Of a stretch of DNA of 64,000 nucleotides, positions 40,630-49,457 are shown in pieces; the stretch's first letter is position 1; the number at the start of each line of letters is the position of its first letter. Both the position numbers and the translations under genes were made by a program. Where the stretch lies: contig JBHGAV010000005.1 in the NCBI GenBank assembly GCA_041946685.1, positions 50,610 through 114,609 of the forward strand. Reading direction: 5' to 3'. The notes under the pieces are model-generated. The model ran no database searches, was not told the origin of the DNA, and was given only the letters and a program-made list of their open reading frames with translations. The stretch is from JBHGAV01 sp041946685 (GTDB lineage: Bacteria > Acidobacteriota > Terriglobia > Bryobacterales > Bryobacteraceae).

Positions 40630-42594
40630 ATGAGACATATCTGTGCCCTTTTTGCGCTATTGCCTTGTTTGATCTTGGCCGACTCAGGCACCAAGCTCCC
40701 GGACGGGACCGAGTTCCAGTTCTGGGAGAAGCCGCTAACCTTCTCAAAGACCTACTACGTGGACGGGAATTCGGCCGCGGCGGACGACAACGGGCCGGGC
40801 TCCCAGGAGCGTCCGTTCCGGACCATCGGCAAGGCCGCCGAGGTGCTCCAGCCGGGCGAGCGGGTTGTGATCGCCGGCGGTGTCTACCGGGAGTTGGTGA
40901 GTCCCCCGCGCGGCGGCTCCGGCCCGGACAAGATGATCAGCTATGAGGCAGCCCCAGGCGCGAAGGTCTTCGTAAGGGGTTCGGCGGTACTCGACAAGGG
41001 CTGGAAACCAAGCACCGGCGGCATGGGCGGGCCGCGAGGCGGGGCCGCCCCTACAGCCAGAATCTGGCAGATCGACATCGACAGCTACCTGCCCACGGTC
41101 TACAACCCGTTCGCGATGGTGAACGCACCCGGCAGCCGCTACTGGCTGAATTTCAAGGTCATCAACACGGCACCCTATTTCCGGCGCCGCGGTTTGGTGT
41201 TCGCGGACGGCAAGCCCCTGGAACCGGTGGACCAGTACAGCGACCTTTTCGGACCCTCAGGACGGGCCACAAGCTACTACGAGGACATCCCCCCGAAGCC
41301 GCTGTTCGATGAGATGGGAGGATCAGCCGGGAAGTTCTGGGTTGACCTCAAAGGCAACACAATACACGTGCGGTTGAACGGCGACGACAGCCCGGAGAAG
41401 CATCTCATCGAAGGCACGGTCCGCGAGCAGGTCCTTGCGCCCAAGGAACGCGGTCTGGGCTACATCCGCCTCAAGGGGCTCACGTTCCAGCACTCCAGCG
41501 ATCCCATCCCGCTGCCCCAGAGCGGCATGGTGGTGACCCTCGGCGGAAACCACTGGATTATTGAGGACAACACTTTCGAATGGGCGAATTCATTGTGCCT
41601 CCAGGTCGGCGGCGGCGGAGGTGGGGGCGCCTTCGGAGGGGGGCAACCGAGCGGATCTCACGTGATTCGCGGCAACACCATCCGGTACTGCGGGATCGGG
41701 GGGATTGAGGGAACCGGCGCCGGCAACGTCGGACTGATGGAGAAGAACCTCTTCGAGTGGATCGGCTGGCAGGATGCCGAGCGGAGCTGGGAAGCCGGCG
41801 GGCTCAAGCTGCACGGCGCGAGGAACATGCTGTTCCGCAACAACGTCATCCGGCACATGCGGAATGCGGCCGCATTCTGGCTGGATGTCGGCAACGTCAA
41901 CAACCGCATCACTCGCAACGTGATGGCCGACGTTGTTTCGGTCAGCGGCATCATCCACATTGAGGCGACTCACGAGCAGAACCAGATCGACAACAACATC
42001 ATCTGGGGCGTGAAGAACTCGGAGACCGGCGGCGGGCTGGAAGACTCCGGCGGGACCTGCATCTTCGTGCAGGGCACGGATAAGCTGATCATGGCGAACA
42101 ACCTGATCGGCAACTGCCAGACCATCTCGGTGTTCGCGATCCCCGTCGAAAAGCGCATTATCGGCACGCGAGGGGGAACCGCCCGGGAAAACAAGGTTCA
42201 CAACAACATTTTCCATTCCTGGGGCACGGCTGCCCTCGGGTTCATGAACGAGCACAACTACTCGGACGGCAACCTGTACGTCCTTCCGCCGCGCGGCAGC
42301 GGGTACATACGGATCCTCGCTCCAGAACCCCAGCAGTGGCTGGACGTGGCGGCATGGCGCGAGTTCTACGGGCAGGAGAAGAACGGCGCTCTGGGGACGT
42401 TGAAGGAGGTGTCGTTCGATCCCGACAAGCTGGAGCTGACGATCCTGCCGACCGGCGACCTGCCCAAGGTTCCGGTCTTTAACAATGTTGACACGGACTT
42501 CTTCGGCAGACCCGCGGCCGGCCCGCGCGTGGCTGGTCCTTTTTCGGACCTTCAGGCGGGCTACTCCAAGCGGAGCGTAGATCCGCTCCGGTAG
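40630..42594 (+). CDS. Secreted right-handed beta-helix protein
   Basis: 654 residues with a Sec signal (HICALFALLPCLILADSG). Entry module KTYYVDGNSAAADDNGPGSQ, then VVIAGGVYREL, resembling DUF1565/pectate-lyase-like proteins and the paralogue at 11424-13286. A helix ladder of N-N-x-I/V and N-x-F repeats spans about 290-520 (HVIRGNTIRYCG, MLFRNNVIRHMRN, NQIDNNIIWGVKN, KVHNNIFHSWG). A glycine-rich loop (GGGGGGGAFGGG) sits near residue 330. It likely acts on or binds plant cell-wall polysaccharide outside the cytoplasm. GGAGG precedes ATG 40630. It is the last gene of the receptor-xylanase run. Confidence 0.85.
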   Translation: MRHICALFALLPCLILADSGTKLPDGTEFQFWEKPLTFSKTYYVDGNSAAADDNGPGSQERPFRTIGKAAEVLQPGERVVIAGGVYRELVSPPRGGSGPDKMISYEAAPGAKVFVRGSAVLDKGWKPSTGGMGGPRGGAAPTARIWQIDIDSYLPTVYNPFAMVNAPGSRYWLNFKVINTAPYFRRRGLVFADGKPLEPVDQYSDLFGPSGRATSYYEDIPPKPLFDEMGGSAGKFWVDLKGNTIHVRLNGDDSPEKHLIEGTVREQVLAPKERGLGYIRLKGLTFQHSSDPIPLPQSGMVVTLGGNHWIIEDNTFEWANSLCLQVGGGGGGGAFGGGQPSGSHVIRGNTIRYCGIGGIEGTGAGNVGLMEKNLFEWIGWQDAERSWEAGGLKLHGARNMLFRNNVIRHMRNAAAFWLDVGNVNNRITRNVMADVVSVSGIIHIEATHEQNQIDNNIIWGVKNSETGGGLEDSGGTCIFVQGTDKLIMANNLIGNCQTISVFAIPVEKRIIGTRGGTARENKVHNNIFHSWGTAALGFMNEHNYSDGNLYVLPPRGSGYIRILAPEPQQWLDVAAWREFYGQEKNGALGTLKEVSFDPDKLELTILPTGDLPKVPVFNNVDTDFFGRPAAGPRVAGPFSDLQAGYSKRSVDPLR

Positions 42595-42787
42595 GGACGA
42601 GGGTCTCGGCCTGCGCCATTGAAGCTCGCTGGACCTGCGCGGTAACCTGACACCCGTCATCGACGCCGACAATCGTAGCGCGCTCTCCGCAGTGCGCTGG
42701 AAAATCGGCACACCAATCGACAATAGGAGACGGTACGTGAAAGGTCCCAACTCTGGAACCGACGTTGCAGGCGGGGTTCCATACCGG

Positions 42788-43798
42788 ATGTCCCGCCGCG
42801 AGACATTGAAGCAGACGCTGATAGCTGGTTTGTTCCTTCCCCAGGCGCTTGACGCACAACGCCGGCGAGGCCGGCGCGGCTATGTGGATCCATCCCAGAT
42901 TCCCGCCTACCGGTACAGGACGCTGCCGGTGAGCAGGTTCCGTGAGCTTCAGGAGGAATACGACAAAGCGCTCGCGAGCCCCCTGTATAGCCGCGCGAAG
43001 GCCTTTCGCGACCAGGTGGCGAGGCTGAGCTTCAAGGTCCCGGCGGATTTTCCGGCTGCGAAGGCGGTTATTGTCGTGGCGGCATTCACGAAATCGATGT
43101 ATGCGAGGTTCACCTTGGACGGGACGCAGTTTCGTCTCCTCGTCCCGCCTCAGTACTACGCCGACGAAATGAATGCAGCGAACCTCCTTGGCATCGTCCG
43201 CAGGGAGATTGTCAAGAACGCGAGCTACCGGATCGTCGATGTCTCCAATAGCGTGCCGCTGAAGCTGCTGGCCGCCCGCAGCGGTCTTGGCCGCTATGGC
43301 AGGAACAACCTGCTTTTCGTGGACGGCATGGGAAGCTACAACCTGCTCTATGCCTTTCTGACCGATTGCCCGTTCCCTGAGGACAACTGGACGCAGCTGA
43401 GCATCCTGGGCCACTGCCAGCGTTGCGACCACTGCGACCGGAGTTGCCCCACGACATGCCTTTCCTACGCGAATTTCCCCATCAACATCGACCGATGCGT
43501 CACGCTCTATAACGAGAGGCCGGGGACGTTCCCGAGTTGGATGTTGCGCAGCAGTCACACCGCGCTGATGGGTTGCATGCGCTGCCAGGACTCCTGCCCG
43601 GAAGACGGCGGCTTTGCAGAGCTCGCGGGAATGCTGGAGGACGTCTCCGAGGATGAAACCCGGAAGATTCTGAAGGGAGCGGCCGACGATGCGTTGTTGA
43701 CGTCGCTACGGCGCAAGCTCAAGCAGTTTCCGGCCGTCGCATCAAAAGAGGCGTTTCCAATCCTGACCAGGAATCTCACGGTTCTGACGCGATCGTAG
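42788..43798 (+). CDS. Tat-signal QueG-like double [4Fe-4S] protein
   Basis: 336 residues from ATG 42788; GTG 42737 with AGGAGA before it is an alternative that adds 17. The leader MSRRETLKQTLIAGLFLPQALDAQ is twin-arginine type. The body resembles epoxyqueuosine reductase/reductive dehalogenase-related proteins: KLLAARSGLGRYGRNNLLF and VDGMGSYNLLYAFLTD. Two iron-sulfur motifs follow, HCQRCDHCDRSCP and CMRCQDSCP, with a further Cys in IDRC. QueG itself is cytoplasmic; an exported form with a membrane iron-sulfur partner (next gene, 1 base away) looks like a respiratory or electron-transfer module. Whether it binds cobalamin is unknown. Confidence 0.8.
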   Translation: MSRRETLKQTLIAGLFLPQALDAQRRRGRRGYVDPSQIPAYRYRTLPVSRFRELQEEYDKALASPLYSRAKAFRDQVARLSFKVPADFPAAKAVIVVAAFTKSMYARFTLDGTQFRLLVPPQYYADEMNAANLLGIVRREIVKNASYRIVDVSNSVPLKLLAARSGLGRYGRNNLLFVDGMGSYNLLYAFLTDCPFPEDNWTQLSILGHCQRCDHCDRSCPTTCLSYANFPINIDRCVTLYNERPGTFPSWMLRSSHTALMGCMRCQDSCPEDGGFAELAGMLEDVSEDETRKILKGAADDALLTSLRRKLKQFPAVASKEAFPILTRNLTVLTRS

Positions 43799-43799
43799 A

Positions 43800-45404
43800 G
43801 TGGGCCGAACAGTACTCAGCGCCGCAGGCTCAGAGGATAACTCGAGAGTGAAGTCATCCCATTCAATCGGGCGGACACGGCTCGCCCGGATCATCTGCCA
43901 GGTTTCGTTCTTTGCCGTGTTCTTCGTAGGACTGCTCCGGACGCGATCGTCGGGAGAAGATTCGATCGGAGCTGTGGAAAGATTCTTCCACTTCGATCCG
44001 CTGCTTGGCCTGACAACCATCGTGGCGTCCCGAACCTTCCAAGCGGCCTTTGGGTTTGCCCTCATCACCATCGTGGTTACGGCTCTGGTCGGGCGTTATG
44101 TATGCGGCTGGGTGTGTCCGCTGGGGTCCTTGCTCCATTTCTTCTCCTTTCTGTTCGCGAAATTGAGGTGGGCCAAACCCAGGATTGAACAAGCCGGGCA
44201 TCTTCGGTGGAAATACCTGATCCTGATTTTCGTCCTGGTGGCGAGCGTCTTCACGCTCGATTTGGCCGGATTTCTCGATCCGCTCTCATTCCTCTATCGC
44301 TCATTCTCCACTGCGGTCCTTCCTGTCGCCTCCAACTCGGCGGAAGCCGTTGTAGATGTTCTCCAGCGCGCGGGCGCGCCGTTTCCCGGCGAGCGCTGGA
44401 CGGAGGCTTCTCAGAATCTGATGATCCAAACCACGTTCCGGCAGGGAGCGGCTATCGGGCTGCTCTTCTCCGGCGTTATCCTTCTCAACCTCGTGCGGCC
44501 GCGGTTCTGGTGCAGATATGTATGTCCGGCCGGGGCGCTGCTTGGCGTTCTTGCCCGCTGGCACCCTGTAAGACTGAAGGCCGGCGCCGACAAGTGTAAT
44601 GGCTGCCGGCTTTGCACTCTCCAGTGCCCGTCGCAGGCAGGCCCTTATCCCGACGATCAATGGAGGAAGGCCGAATGTTTCCATTGCCACAACTGCGCCT
44701 CCAATTGCCCGCAAGATGAAATTCGTTTCCCGCTGGCGGCGCCGGCGGCAAAGTCGCCCGGAGTGGGTCTCCCGCGCCGCGACGTTGTCCTGACTTCGAC
44801 GATTGGGCTCGTTGCCGCTCCTCTGCTTGGCGTTTCCGGCTCGGAGCGCCCGTCGGAGAGACTCATCCGGCCCCCCGGCGCGCTCCCCGAGTCTCAATTT
44901 CTGTCAAAGTGTGTCCGATGCGGCGTATGCGTGAAGGTATGTCCGACCAACGGACTCCAATACGCATTCGCCGAAGGGGGCATGATGGCCCTCTGGACCC
45001 CGATCCTAGCCCCCCGCATCGGGTATTGCGATTACTATTGCTCGCTCTGTACTCAGGTCTGTCCAAGCGGAGCCATCCGGGAGCTGACCCTCAAGGAGAA
45101 GCAGAAGGTCAGGATCGGTGCAGCCTGGATCCGGAAGGACCGCTGTCTGGCGTACTCGGTTGGCGAATCGTGCCGGGTTTGCGAACAGAAATGCCCGACT
45201 TCGCCCAAAGCGATCATGATGGCGGACGACGAATTCTCCGCGCCGGAGGGAAAGATCCAGATTCAGGTGCCGGTTGTGGATCCATCGCTTTGCATCGGGT
45301 GCGGCATTTGTGAAAACAGGTGCCCGGTGGAGGATGAACCCGGGATCTACTGCACGAGCTACGGAGAGTCCCGTTCGGAAAGAAATCTGTACCAAGCTCC
45401 ATAG
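43800..45404 (+). CDS. NapH-NapG-like fused polyferredoxin membrane protein
   Basis: 534 residues from GTG 43800, one base after the previous stop (GTG 43848 also possible). The first half is NapH/NosR-like: about four membrane segments and the motifs CGWVCPLG and CRYVCPAG, then clusters CNGCRLCTLQCP and CFHCHNCASNCP. Near residue 325 comes a twin-arginine-like hydrophobic segment (LPRRDVVLTSTIGLVAAPLLG). Then follows a NapG-like part with four more motifs: CVRCGVCVKVCP, CDYYCSLCTQVCP, CRVCEQKCP and CIGCGICENRCP. It probably carries electrons from quinol across the membrane to the exported QueG-like protein. NapH and NapG are normally separate; here they are one chain with an internal signal. 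Confidence 0.85.
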   Translation: MGRTVLSAAGSEDNSRVKSSHSIGRTRLARIICQVSFFAVFFVGLLRTRSSGEDSIGAVERFFHFDPLLGLTTIVASRTFQAAFGFALITIVVTALVGRYVCGWVCPLGSLLHFFSFLFAKLRWAKPRIEQAGHLRWKYLILIFVLVASVFTLDLAGFLDPLSFLYRSFSTAVLPVASNSAEAVVDVLQRAGAPFPGERWTEASQNLMIQTTFRQGAAIGLLFSGVILLNLVRPRFWCRYVCPAGALLGVLARWHPVRLKAGADKCNGCRLCTLQCPSQAGPYPDDQWRKAECFHCHNCASNCPQDEIRFPLAAPAAKSPGVGLPRRDVVLTSTIGLVAAPLLGVSGSERPSERLIRPPGALPESQFLSKCVRCGVCVKVCPTNGLQYAFAEGGMMALWTPILAPRIGYCDYYCSLCTQVCPSGAIRELTLKEKQKVRIGAAWIRKDRCLAYSVGESCRVCEQKCPTSPKAIMMADDEFSAPEGKIQIQVPVVDPSLCIGCGICENRCPVEDEPGIYCTSYGESRSERNLYQAP

Positions 45405-45442
45405 GCTCTGCCGGTGGTAGAATCGGGAGTCGTCTCTTCCCG

Positions 45443-47734
45443 ATGGATTTCCTGGAGGGTCTCAATCCCCAGCAGCGCGAGGCGGTCTGCCATCTTGAAG
45501 GCCCGCTCCTGATTCTGGCCGGAGCGGGCAGCGGCAAGACACGTGTGATCACCCACCGTATCGCCCGCCTGGTGGGCGTCGAGCGGGTGCCGGGCGATGC
45601 CGTCCTGGCAGTGACCTTCACCAACAAGGCCGCCGACGAGATGCGGGACCGTGTTCTCGGGCTGCTCGGGGCGGCAGGGGCCGCCTCCCGGCCGTGGGTA
45701 TCGACGTTCCACTCTTTCTCGGTAAGGCTGCTCCGCCGCGACGGGGCCGCGCTGGCGGACCTGCGCCCAGGCTTCACTCCGAGCTTCACCATCTACGACG
45801 AAGACGACCAGTTGGCCGCGGTGAAGTCGGTGTACCGCCGCCTGGGGCTGGACGAGAACTTCATGCAGTACCGGGCGGCGATATCTCGGATCAGCTTCGC
45901 CAAGAACCACAAGCAGTCGCCCGCCGACCTCTACAAGGCCTCCACTGACCCGAAGACCTCGCGGCTGGCCTCGGTGTACGAGGAGTACGAGAACAGCCTC
46001 CGGCAGGCGAACGCCCTGGATTTCGACGATCTGCTGCTGGAGTCGGTGCGGCTGCTCCAGCACGATGAGACGGTACGGACCGCCTACAACCGGCGCTTTG
46101 CATACCTCATGATCGACGAATACCAGGACACCAACCGCAGCCAGTACGAGCTGATGCGGCTGCTCACGGTACTCCACCAGAACGTATGCGTGGTCGGCGA
46201 CGAGGACCAGTCCATCTACGGCTGGCGCGGAGCCGACATCCGCAACATCCTGGACTTCGAGCACGACTACCCTGGAGCCAGAACGATCCGGCTGGAGCAG
46301 AACTACCGCTCGACCGCCTGCATCCTGGAGGCCGCCAGCGCCCTGGTGTCCCGCAACAAGGAACGCAAGGGCAAGTGGCTTTGGACCGACCGGAAGGGCG
46401 GCGAGTTGATCGGCGTGGCGGAAACCGCCGACGGCGAGCAGGAGGCGCTGCTGATCGCCAGCTTGATCCAGCGCGCCTTGAACGAGGATGCCTCGACGCG
46501 CGTGGCCGTGTTGTACCGCACCAATGCCCAGTCGCGGCAGCTCGAAGAGGCGCTGCGCCGCCACACCATCCCATACCATGTAGTGAGTGGTTTCAGCTTC
46601 TACCAGAGGGCCGAGATCCGGGACGCCCTGGCATATCTGAAGATCCTGATCTCGCCCGACGATTCGGTAAGCCTGTTGCGCATCATCAACACCCCCGCGC
46701 GCGGCATTGGCAAGTCCACGCTGGAGCAGGTGGAGCGTTACGGAAAGGAGCACCGGCTGAGCGCCTGGACCTCCATCGGCCGCATGTTGGAGGAGCGCCT
46801 GTTCCCGACGCGCGCGCAGGCCGCGCTGGCGGCCTTCCGGAACATGATCATTGAGTTGCGGAACGAGGCTGCGCGCGAGCCGGTCCACGAGGTTTTGCGG
46901 TTGGTGCTGGACAGGACCGGGCTGCGCAAGGTGCTGGAGGACGACCAAGCCACCGAGGCGCAGAGCCGGCTGGAAAACCTGGACGAGTTGGTCAACGCGG
47001 CGGCCGAGGCCTCCGAGCGCGGCGAGACCATCGCCGAGTTCCTGGATCACGCCGCGCTGGTATCCGACTCGGATCAGTTGGACGGGCAGGCGCAGGTCTC
47101 TCTGCTGACGCTTCATAACGCCAAGGGCCTGGAGTTCCCTATGGTCTTCATAGCCGGCATGGAGGAGGGACTCGCCCCGCACAGCCGGTCCTTCGAATCG
47201 GAGGCCATGCTCGAAGAGGAGCGCCGGCTGTGTTACGTGGGCATGACCAGGGCCGAGCGACGGCTGATTCTGACTTGGGCCCGCGCGCGCAGAAGGTTCG
47301 GCGGCGGCTCGCTGGAGCCTTCGCGCCCATCGAGGTTCTTGGGCGAGATTCCCCCCAAGTTGACGCAGAACCTGACGCCGGGCATGCGTGTGGCCGAGGT
47401 TGACCTGTTCCTGGACCGCCATCTGGTCCGGGAGAGCGTCCGGAGGACCACGTATACTGGGAAGACATACAATTCGCTGGATCACATCCGGCAGTTCTTC
47501 GCGTCCCGGGGGCAGGCCGTGGCCGCGGAGGCTCCCAAGCCTCCGTCTCCGAAACCACCCAGGCGCGCTAAGGGAGCGGGCGTGGGTTCGGTGATCGAGC
47601 ACCCGCGCTGGGGCCGGGGAACCATTGTACGCAGGGAAGGCGAAGGTGATGACGCAAAGCTGACAGTCAGCTTTCCCGGCTACGGCTTGAAGAAGCTCGT
47701 ACAGAAATACGCAGGGTTGAAAACGGAAGAATGA
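45443..47734 (+). CDS. UvrD/PcrA-type superfamily 1 DNA helicase
   Basis: 763 residues. SF1A helicase motifs in order: Q motif LNPQQREAV, Walker A AGAGSGKT, Ia VTFTNKAADEM, II MIDEYQDTN, III GDEDQSIYGWRGAD, IV RLEQNYRS, V LLTLHNAKGLEFPMVFIAGMEEG, and VI RRLCYVGMTRA. The length and the C-terminal basic PcrA-like domain (GSVIEHPRWGRGTIV) fit PcrA/UvrD, which unwinds DNA 3' to 5' in repair and replication-conflict resolution. The stop overlaps the start of a very basic 52-residue gene. Confidence 0.95.
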   Translation: MDFLEGLNPQQREAVCHLEGPLLILAGAGSGKTRVITHRIARLVGVERVPGDAVLAVTFTNKAADEMRDRVLGLLGAAGAASRPWVSTFHSFSVRLLRRDGAALADLRPGFTPSFTIYDEDDQLAAVKSVYRRLGLDENFMQYRAAISRISFAKNHKQSPADLYKASTDPKTSRLASVYEEYENSLRQANALDFDDLLLESVRLLQHDETVRTAYNRRFAYLMIDEYQDTNRSQYELMRLLTVLHQNVCVVGDEDQSIYGWRGADIRNILDFEHDYPGARTIRLEQNYRSTACILEAASALVSRNKERKGKWLWTDRKGGELIGVAETADGEQEALLIASLIQRALNEDASTRVAVLYRTNAQSRQLEEALRRHTIPYHVVSGFSFYQRAEIRDALAYLKILISPDDSVSLLRIINTPARGIGKSTLEQVERYGKEHRLSAWTSIGRMLEERLFPTRAQAALAAFRNMIIELRNEAAREPVHEVLRLVLDRTGLRKVLEDDQATEAQSRLENLDELVNAAAEASERGETIAEFLDHAALVSDSDQLDGQAQVSLLTLHNAKGLEFPMVFIAGMEEGLAPHSRSFESEAMLEEERRLCYVGMTRAERRLILTWARARRRFGGGSLEPSRPSRFLGEIPPKLTQNLTPGMRVAEVDLFLDRHLVRESVRRTTYTGKTYNSLDHIRQFFASRGQAVAAEAPKPPSPKPPRRAKGAGVGSVIEHPRWGRGTIVRREGEGDDAKLTVSFPGYGLKKLVQKYAGLKTEE

Positions 47735-47889
47735 ACACCAAGAACATTACCGACAAGGCAGAGCGCAAGAAGCTGAAGAGGGCCGCCCGCAAGAAGGCTG
47801 CGCCCAAGGCCAAGAGGCCCGCCGGCACGGCGCGCGGATCAATGAAGCGGAAGGTCAAGAAGATGGCCAAGGGCCAGCGGAAGCGCTAG
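47731..47889 (+). CDS. Lysine/arginine-rich 52-residue protein coupled to the helicase
   Basis: ATG 47731 overlaps the helicase stop (ATGA), and the frame runs to TAG 47889. The protein starts MNTKNITDKAERKKLKRAAR and ends with MAKGQRKR. It has 15 Lys and 8 Arg in 52 residues against only one Asp and one Glu, with Ala and Pro between, giving it a histone H1 tail-like look. It likely binds nucleic acid. The strict overlap suggests joint translation with the helicase. I do not know a named family. Small size and composition make a conserved role uncertain, but the overlap, the intact frame and the clean stop before the next gene favour a real gene. Confidence 0.6.
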   Translation: MNTKNITDKAERKKLKRAARKKAAPKAKRPAGTARGSMKRKVKKMAKGQRKR

Positions 47890-47907
47890 ACGCCGGGCCG
47901 TCAGCGG

Positions 47908-49410
47908 ATGTCCCAGCTCTTCCGGACCAAGAGCATCGAGGCGTTGATCGCGGCCGCCGAGGATCCGGCCCGCCGACTGCGCAAGACGCTAGGTCCGTGG
48001 AGCCTGACGGGCCTTGGTATCGGAGCCGTCATCGGCGGCGGCATCTTCATCCTCACGGGCACGGCCGCGGCGGGAGAAACGCTGGCCTACCGGTCGATCC
48101 TGCACGCGCCCGTGCTCGACCTGCTGAGGCATGGGTCGGGCGCGCTGTCCACCTTGGGGCGGCCGGGGGCAGGCCCGGCCATCTCGCTTTCTTTCATCCT
48201 GACGGCGATCGCGTGCAGTTTCGCCGCGTTGTGCTACGCGGAACTTGCCTCGATGATCCCCGTCGCCGGCAGTGCCTACACGTATTCGTACGCCACCCTG
48301 GGCGAGATCTTCGCCTGGATGATCGGTTGGGACCTGATCCTGGAGTACGCCGTCTCCAACATGGCGGTCGCGGTGGGATTCTCGGCGTATCTCAATGATG
48401 TTCTGGACGGCACTTTCGGTCTGTATCTACCGCCTGCATTGGCCGGACCCATGATCGTCGGCGGACAGTTCACGGGAAGCTGGTTCAATCTGCCCGCCGT
48501 CGTGGTGCTGGTGATCCTGACCGTGATTCTGGTCCGCGGCGTGCGGGAAAGCGCCGAAACCAACAACGTGATGGTGCTGGTCAAGCTGGCGGCCATCCTG
48601 GTCTTCGTTGTCGGCGCCTCCCGGGCGGTCCGCACAGAGAACTGGCATCCCTTCATGCCTAACGGCTTTCCCGGCGTGCTCACCGGCGCGGCCATAGTGT
48701 TCTTCACATACATCGGATTCGACTCGGTCTCCACCGCGGCCGAGGAGTGCCGCCGCCCGCAGCGCGATCTGCCCTTCGGGATCATCGCCACCCTGATTGT
48801 GTGCACGCTGCTCTACACGGCCGTGGCGCTGGTGCTCACCGGCATCGCCGACTACAAGACCTTAGGCAATGCCGCCCCGGTGGCCGGGGCGCTAAAGGCG
48901 CTCGGCTACGAGAACATCCGCCGGTGGGTGAGCGTAGGTGCAATTGTAGGGATGGTCTCCTCGCTGCTGGTCTTCCAATACGGGCAGGCCCGGGTGTGGT
49001 TCGCGATGAGCCGCGACGGGCTGCTGCCCGCTGTCTTCTCCAAGGTGCACCATGTCCACAAGACGCCGCACGTCAGCACGTGGGTGGCGGGACTTGTCGT
49101 CGGCATTCCGGCGGGAATCTGGGATATCGGGACGTTCGCAGACCTGTCGAACATTGGCACGCTGTTCGCATTCACCCTGGTTTCGGCGGGAGTCATCATC
49201 CTGCGGCGGCGACAGCCGCTGCGGCCGCGGGCATTTCGGGTGCCCCTGGTGCCCTGGCTGCCCGGGTTCTCGATCGTCTCCTGTGTGGTGCTGATGCTGA
49301 GCCTGCCCCTGGAGACCTGGCTGCGCTTCTTCGCGTGGCTGCTGATCGGCCTCGCGATCTACTTCCTGTTCAGCCGCAAACACAGCGCGCTGAACTCCGC
49401 CCACGAGTAG
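47908..49410 (+). CDS. APC-superfamily amino acid permease
   Basis: 500 residues with about 12 membrane segments. The APC start LGPWSLTGLGIGAVIGGGIFILTG contains the G-x-G-I-G backbone-binding motif. Others are AALCYAELASMIPVAGSAYTYSY, AIVFFTYIGFDSVSTAAEECRRPQRDLP and FAMSRDGLLP. It resembles the cationic amino acid transporter (CAT/YfnA) group. An extra hydrophilic stretch lies between the first two membrane helices (residues about 62-90). The substrate is probably an amino acid, but the exact one cannot be told. It starts 18 bases after the basic small gene. Confidence 0.9.
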   Translation: MSQLFRTKSIEALIAAAEDPARRLRKTLGPWSLTGLGIGAVIGGGIFILTGTAAAGETLAYRSILHAPVLDLLRHGSGALSTLGRPGAGPAISLSFILTAIACSFAALCYAELASMIPVAGSAYTYSYATLGEIFAWMIGWDLILEYAVSNMAVAVGFSAYLNDVLDGTFGLYLPPALAGPMIVGGQFTGSWFNLPAVVVLVILTVILVRGVRESAETNNVMVLVKLAAILVFVVGASRAVRTENWHPFMPNGFPGVLTGAAIVFFTYIGFDSVSTAAEECRRPQRDLPFGIIATLIVCTLLYTAVALVLTGIADYKTLGNAAPVAGALKALGYENIRRWVSVGAIVGMVSSLLVFQYGQARVWFAMSRDGLLPAVFSKVHHVHKTPHVSTWVAGLVVGIPAGIWDIGTFADLSNIGTLFAFTLVSAGVIILRRRQPLRPRAFRVPLVPWLPGFSIVSCVVLMLSLPLETWLRFFAWLLIGLAIYFLFSRKHSALNSAHE

Positions 49411-49440
49411 GATCGGAGTCGAACTGCCCGGCGCCTGCGG

Positions 49441-49446
49441 TACAAT
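49441..49446 (+). promoter_or_regulatory. -10-like element 11 bases before the kinase start
   Basis: TACAAT (5 of 6) at 49441-49446, with ATG at 49458. A start site near 49453 would leave a leader of about 5 bases, and no Shine-Dalgarno sequence is seen. Confidence 0.4.
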
Positions 49447-49457
49447 GGCAGCGCAGC

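Noticed and set aside
47452..47458. TATACT hexamer near 47453
   Set aside because: It lies within the helicase coding sequence with no gene start nearby on the plus strand.
45359..47602. Long open frame (about 747 codons) antisense to the helicase gene
   Set aside because: It mirrors the high-GC codon usage of the helicase on the other strand; the plus-strand protein has every SF1 motif, and the antisense product matches nothing recognisable.
48747..49457. Open frame upstream of and in frame with the PEGA kinase
   Set aside because: It lies inside the permease gene in another frame and encodes only low-complexity Arg/Ala/Gly sequence; the kinase domain begins at ATG 49458.
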